Shown: positions 60,722 to 64,000 of the stretch, piece by piece
How the letters are laid out: every line of letters begins with the position of its first letter
Position numbering within the stretch: position 1 is the stretch's first letter
Source: an uncultured Bacteroidales bacterium
GTDB lineage: Bacteria; Bacteroidota; Bacteroidia; Bacteroidales; UBA932
Reading direction: 5' to 3'
DNA length: 64,000 bases
Assembly: GCA_947179325.1 (NCBI GenBank)
Contig: CAMXAU010000001.1
Coordinates: forward strand, 168,466 to 232,465
Notes under the pieces: model-generated
The model's input: the letters and a program-made list of their open reading frames with translations, nothing else
The model's database searches: none
Told to the model about the DNA's origin: nothing
Made by a program: the position numbers and the translations under genes

Positions 60722-61198
60722 ATGAGGCACAATAAAGCAATCAACCACCTTGGTCGCAAGAGTGGTCACCGCAAGGCTCTCCTCGCAAATATGGCTACTT
60801 CCCTCATTCTCCACAAGAGAATCCAGACTACTGTGGCTAAGGCTAAGGCTTTGCAGGTTTATGTAGAACCTCTTATCACAAAATCTAAAGAGGATACGAC
60901 AAACTCTCGCCGTGTTGTTTTCAGCTATCTGAAAAACAAATATGCTGTCAAGGAGCTGTTCTCTACAGTTGCTCCTAAGATTGCAGAGCGTCCAGGCGGA
61001 TATACACGTGTACTTAAGACTGGCTTCCGTCAGGGAGACGGTGCAGACATGGCTCTCATAGAGCTGGTGGACTTCAACGAGGCAGCACTTGCTTCTGGAA
61101 AGAAGGAGACCAAGAAGCCTGCTACACGCCGTAGCCGTGCAAAGAAGGCTGCTCCTGCAGCTGAGGCACCTGCTGTTGAGACACCAGCAGCTGAGTAA
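60722..61198 (+). CDS. rplQ: 50S ribosomal protein L17
   Basis: A 158-residue L17 near the exit tunnel, with the core [21 protein letters not shown], a [16 protein letters not shown] helix and a [17 protein letters not shown] block. The last 40 residues are a Lys/Ala/Pro/Glu tail typical of Bacteroidota. It is the last gene of the ribosomal operon; a terminator follows. Confidence 0.97.
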   Translation: MRHNKAINHLGRKSGHRKALLANMATSLILHKRIQTTVAKAKALQVYVEPLITKSKEDTTNSRRVVFSYLKNKYAVKELFSTVAPKIAERPGGYTRVLKTGFRQGDGADMALIELVDFNEAALASGKKETKKPATRRSRAKKAAPAAEAPAVETPAAE

Positions 61199-61228
61199 TA
61201 GCAAAAGAGACAATTGTCTTTATATATC

Positions 61229-61264
61229 ATTGGACTGGCCTTTGGGCTGGTCCAATGTTTTTTT
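61229..61264 (+). terminator. Terminator of the ribosomal-protein operon
   Basis: The arms ATTGGACTGGCC (61229-61240) and GGGCTGGTCCAAT pair over about 12 positions with two wobbles and a loop of four bases. A run of seven T (61258-61264) follows. Confidence 0.85.
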
Positions 61265-61387
61265 ATATATATCCATGCCGTTTAAATAGCTGTATTATAG
61301 GAGAATCATAGCATGGGATGGCGTCTATGGCGGCAGGACATGTGATTATAGTGGCTGTGTTGTCTTGTATATTAGTCCAAACTTAGC

Positions 61388-61395
61388 TATTTTCG
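61388..61395 (+). promoter_or_regulatory. -7-like box upstream of the YbjN gene
   Basis: TATTTTCG is one base off the TAnnTTTG consensus and lies 36 bp before the ATG at 61432. A TTG at about 61363-61365 could act as a -33 element at a slightly long distance (22 bp). This is the only promoter-like signal in the 232-bp gap after rplQ. Confidence 0.4.
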
Positions 61396-61431
61396 TACAG
61401 TAAATCACATTCAATCCAAAACGCTTAAACA

Positions 61432-62796
61432 ATGAAACGTTCTTTTCCTTATATTGCGACAGCTACGGATTCGCAGCTCGTATATACTGATGGGGAGACA
61501 ATGGAAGAGGCGGTGGCGGCCTTTGAACAAGGGAATTACCTTGAGGCTCTCCACCTGCTCATTGATGCTATGGACTTTGATTTCCGTGACCGTTTCGGAA
61601 ATGCGGACGGGACATCATTCCAGATTCCCCATGGATCAATTGTAGTGCATATTGACATTGCACAGGACACTCTTGTCATTACAGCAGATTTCCTCAAGCT
61701 GCCTGAAAAGGGGCGTGTCGCGATGCTGCGCCAGGTAGCGGAGATGAATATCAACTGCCTTATGCTTGCACGCTTCGTGAAGAGCGGAGACCATCTGAAG
61801 ATGGAGTATTCTTGTCCTTTGACAGACACCCATCCGCATAAGATCCATAGCGTGCTGCATAACATATGTACAGTGGGTGACAAATATGATGATGAGTTCT
61901 GCACACAGTTCAAGGCAGAGCGGTGCTATGAACCGAGAATCACATATTTCCCGCAGGAGGCAGTAGATAAGATATATGACAATATCCAGCTGCTGGGAAA
62001 ACTGGTGCTTGATGCTGTCGGTGAATATAATGCCCAGCGCAGATACGGCTATTCCTGGACAGTGATTGCTGCTTCGCTTTACCAGATCTCCTTCTTCTCC
62101 AATCATCAGGGACAGTTTCTGAATGAAATGGAGAAAGCTATTGACATGCTTAATGATGAACGTCCTGTTGAAGAGCTTGTCGCACGCGGGACTGCCTTTA
62201 TTGAAAAACTCCTTTCAATGCCTAAGGATGAATTGGCGAAGAGTCTCTATAGTGTTGATATGATGGTGTCAACAAAGCCGATGGTTTCTCTGCAAGGTGT
62301 CCAGGAGTCTTGTGAGGACCTTTACAATGGCACTTCCGATGCTCTGCAGAAAAGGGACTTTGACCAGGTGGTTGTGCGTATTCTCCATAAGTTCTATCAG
62401 CTGCTCTATGACTGCAATGTCCCTCTTATGCTGGAATATGCTATTGTCACTGCCTTGCGCAAGGCTGGAGACTGCACATTGGAGGAGGCGGCGCAGATTC
62501 TCCATAAGGCTCTAGGGAATATTATGGAAGGTGACCTGCAGGCCGGAGATGATGACGATGATGATTGTGAAGACGGATGCGACGATGAAGGGGAGGAGGA
62601 TGACGCTGACCTTGCTGAGGAGCGTGACAATGCCGTGGCTGCACATCAGAAGATTGCTGAGGCATTGGGTGTCAATGACATTCTTGCTATCCAGCAGCAG
62701 ATGGATGAGGCGCTCAAGGCCGGTAATGTCGCTGAATATATGCGTCTTGCTACGGAACTCCAGATGATGATGATTAAAGGAACGATGAATTCTTAA
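61432..62796 (+). CDS. YbjN-domain cytoplasmic protein with an acidic C-terminal region
   Basis: A 454-residue protein without a signal peptide. Residues 35-170 resemble the YbjN / type III-secretion-chaperone-like fold (DFRDRFGNADGTSFQIP, VITADFLKLPEKGRVAML, EMNINCLMLARFVKSGDHL). Residues 170-370 are helical and not recognised. Residues 375-402 are very acidic (DDDDDDCEDGCDDEGEEDD), and a short helical C-terminus follows (QKIAEALGVNDIL and YMRLATELQMMM). It lies 3 bp upstream of the trypsin-like protease gene, so the two are one unit. It could be a chaperone or substrate adaptor for the protease; this is inference. Confidence 0.65.
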   Translation: MKRSFPYIATATDSQLVYTDGETMEEAVAAFEQGNYLEALHLLIDAMDFDFRDRFGNADGTSFQIPHGSIVVHIDIAQDTLVITADFLKLPEKGRVAMLRQVAEMNINCLMLARFVKSGDHLKMEYSCPLTDTHPHKIHSVLHNICTVGDKYDDEFCTQFKAERCYEPRITYFPQEAVDKIYDNIQLLGKLVLDAVGEYNAQRRYGYSWTVIAASLYQISFFSNHQGQFLNEMEKAIDMLNDERPVEELVARGTAFIEKLLSMPKDELAKSLYSVDMMVSTKPMVSLQGVQESCEDLYNGTSDALQKRDFDQVVVRILHKFYQLLYDCNVPLMLEYAIVTALRKAGDCTLEEAAQILHKALGNIMEGDLQAGDDDDDDCEDGCDDEGEEDDADLAEERDNAVAAHQKIAEALGVNDILAIQQQMDEALKAGNVAEYMRLATELQMMMIKGTMNS

Positions 62797-62799
62797 ATA

Positions 62800-63885
62800 A
62801 TGAGTATGAATCCAGATATCAATAAACTCGTATATAAGGTTACCCATGCAGATGGTTCGGGCAGCTGTTTCTACCTGAGGCAGTTCAATATATTTGTAAC
62901 CAACTACCATGTAGTGGCGGGCTACCGTACAGTGGCGGTCCAGGATAATGACCGCAATCCGTATGAGGCGCGTGTGGTTGTCGTAAATCCGGAACTGGAT
63001 CTGGCTTTGCTTGCTGTTGATGCTGATTTCAGCCATCTTCCAGAATTCCCTATCTCTTTGGAGAATGAGCCTGCCATCGGTTCAAAGGTACAGGTTGCCG
63101 GCTATCCTTTCGGTATGCCTTTCACCCTTACAGAAGGCTCGCTGTCTTCGCCGCGCCAGCTGATGAACGGGAAGTATTACATCCAGATTGACGCTCCTGT
63201 CAATCCTGGCAATTCCGGAGGACCAATCCTTAATGGGGACAATAAGATTATAGGTGTCACAGTCAGCAAATTCGCTTCTTCCGCAGCCGACAATATGGGA
63301 TTCGGTATACGTGCCGAGGCATTGGCGCAGCTTCTTGAGGTGGTTGAAAGCCTGGACAGGACACAGTTCCATGTACAGTGCTATAGCTGCGATGAACTCA
63401 TAGCAGGAGATGAAGAGTATTGCCCAAGCTGCGGTGCAAAGCTTGATTCGAGGATCTTTGCCACACATCAGCTCTCTCCGCTTGGACAGTTCTGTGAGAC
63501 TGCAATCACAGCTATGGGGGTTAATCCTGTCCTTGCACGCAATGGGCATGATTCATGGGTTTTCCACAAGGGAAGTTCGGAGATACGCCTGTTTGTGTAT
63601 GACGGGAGATTTCTCTTTGCTGTCTCTCCTATCAACCTGCTGCCCAAAAAGGATGTGGAGAAAGTGCTGGACTACATGCTTGACACTGATTTCTCACCTT
63701 ACAAGATGGGTGTTGATGGCAGGCAGATATATCTTTGCTACCGCATACATCTTGCAGACCTGACCAATAGCTCATACGACAGGATCCTTGCCGCTCTAGT
63801 CGGGCTGGCTGAACGTGCCGATGAACTGGACAACAAGCTTGTAGAGGAGTTCGGCTGCGAATTTTCTGTGTATTCTAAGGCCTGA
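62800..63885 (+). CDS. Cytoplasmic trypsin-like serine protease with zinc ribbon and YbjN-like C-terminus
   Basis: A 361-residue protein with no signal peptide or transmembrane helix. Residues 15-190 form an HtrA/S1C-type protease core with a complete triad: His37 in TNYHVV, Asp67 in PELDLALL, Ser139 in NPGNSGGP. Residues 194-211 are a zinc ribbon, CYSC and CPSC, with the Cys pairs 10 residues apart. Residues 225-361 resemble a YbjN-type domain (RNGHDSWVFHKGSSEIRLF, LFAVSPINLL). No PDZ domain is present. It is co-transcribed with the upstream YbjN-domain gene, and the start ATG is 3 bp after that stop. A cytoplasmic housekeeping, stress or defence protease are all possible; none is established. 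Confidence 0.7.
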   Translation: MSMNPDINKLVYKVTHADGSGSCFYLRQFNIFVTNYHVVAGYRTVAVQDNDRNPYEARVVVVNPELDLALLAVDADFSHLPEFPISLENEPAIGSKVQVAGYPFGMPFTLTEGSLSSPRQLMNGKYYIQIDAPVNPGNSGGPILNGDNKIIGVTVSKFASSAADNMGFGIRAEALAQLLEVVESLDRTQFHVQCYSCDELIAGDEEYCPSCGAKLDSRIFATHQLSPLGQFCETAITAMGVNPVLARNGHDSWVFHKGSSEIRLFVYDGRFLFAVSPINLLPKKDVEKVLDYMLDTDFSPYKMGVDGRQIYLCYRIHLADLTNSSYDRILAALVGLAERADELDNKLVEEFGCEFSVYSKA

Positions 63886-63902
63886 ATACCAGTTGCAGGA
63901 TA

Positions 63903-63921
63903 GTCTGCATTTATGGCAGAC
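63903..63921 (+). other. Small hairpin after the protease gene
   Basis: GTCTGC (63903-63908) and GCAGAC (63916-63921) pair with a 7-nt loop, 17 bp after the protease stop. No T run follows, so it is at best a weak end-of-gene signal or a stabilising structure. Confidence 0.35.
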
Positions 63922-63946
63922 AATGATGCCGGGGCTGACTAATACT

Positions 63947-64000
63947 TGAAGTGCCCCCAAAAAGTTGGACAGATTAAACATTATCCAGTTATAGAAAGAG
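63947..64000. mobile_element. Left end of an IS3/IS150-type insertion sequence
   Basis: The sequence from 63947 starts TG and continues GTGCCCCCAAAAAGTTGGACA, which closely resembles the terminal inverted repeat of IS150-group (IS3 family) elements common in Bacteroidota. The transposase gene and far end lie outside the window. The insertion is about 60 bp after the YbjN/protease pair, so the pair may be flanked by mobile DNA. The decayed transposase fragment at 3563-3757 is from the same broad family but need not be the same element. Confidence 0.6.

Overview
The window looks like a chromosome segment of a Bacteroidales bacterium (Bacteroidota); the family cannot be fixed from the sequence alone. 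Evidence: SusC/SusD pairs, a hybrid two-component regulator, lineage-typical proteins (DUF4270, DUF4294, DUF3098, DUF4876, DUF1735, Fib_succ_major), many TAnnTTTG promoter boxes instead of a sigma70-type -10, and weak or absent Shine-Dalgarno sites.

Layout. 1-2.4 kb: a small secreted protein, a nitroreductase, pheS and tRNA-Gly(GCC). 2.4-3.9 kb: a gene-poor stretch with two diverged 41-bp repeats, several unrelated tandem repeats and the decayed C-terminus of an IS3-family transposase. 4-9 kb: a xusABC-like xenosiderophore-iron operon, convergent with katA. 10.6-27.4 kb (minus strand): a polysaccharide utilisation locus with SusC, SusD, a DUF1735 surface glycan-binding lipoprotein, two tandem M60-like metallopeptidases, a six-hairpin glycosidase-like protein, a GH97, a GH110-like alpha-1,3-galactosidase and a sialate O-acetylesterase-like SGNH enzyme. 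Together these suggest attack on O-glycosylated host proteins (mucin or blood-group-B type glycans); that substrate is an inference. The divergent regulator at 27.6-31.6 kb is split by a G9 tract that puts it out of frame.

31.6-43.7 kb: a TGS/uridine-kinase-type nucleoside kinase, a second TonB-receptor operon (receptor, DUF4876, DUF6850-like barrel, Fib_succ_major lipoprotein), a TlpA-like thioredoxin lipoprotein behind an 18-bp inverted repeat that carries promoter boxes on both strands, uvrC and pnuC. 43.7-50.2 kb: acpP, a DUF4270 lipoprotein with a Gly/Tyr-rich insert, a GT5 glycogen/starch-synthase-like protein, ftsX, DUF3098, uppP, an LpxH-like phosphoesterase and DUF4294.

50.5-61.2 kb: a long ribosomal-protein operon from rplP to rplQ including secY, map, infA and rpoA. 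It begins at rplP with its own promoter and a structured leader; the usual upstream S10-cluster genes (rpsJ to rpsC) are not in front of it. 61.4-63.9 kb: a two-gene unit encoding a YbjN-domain protein and a cytoplasmic trypsin-like protease with a zinc ribbon and a YbjN-like C-terminus. The window ends inside the start of an IS3/IS150-type insertion sequence.

The strongest candidates for something undescribed are the YbjN/trypsin-zinc-ribbon pair, the possibly phase-variable PUL regulator, the break of the ribosomal cluster at rpsC/rplP with its leader, and the promoter-bearing inverted repeat at 39.9 kb.
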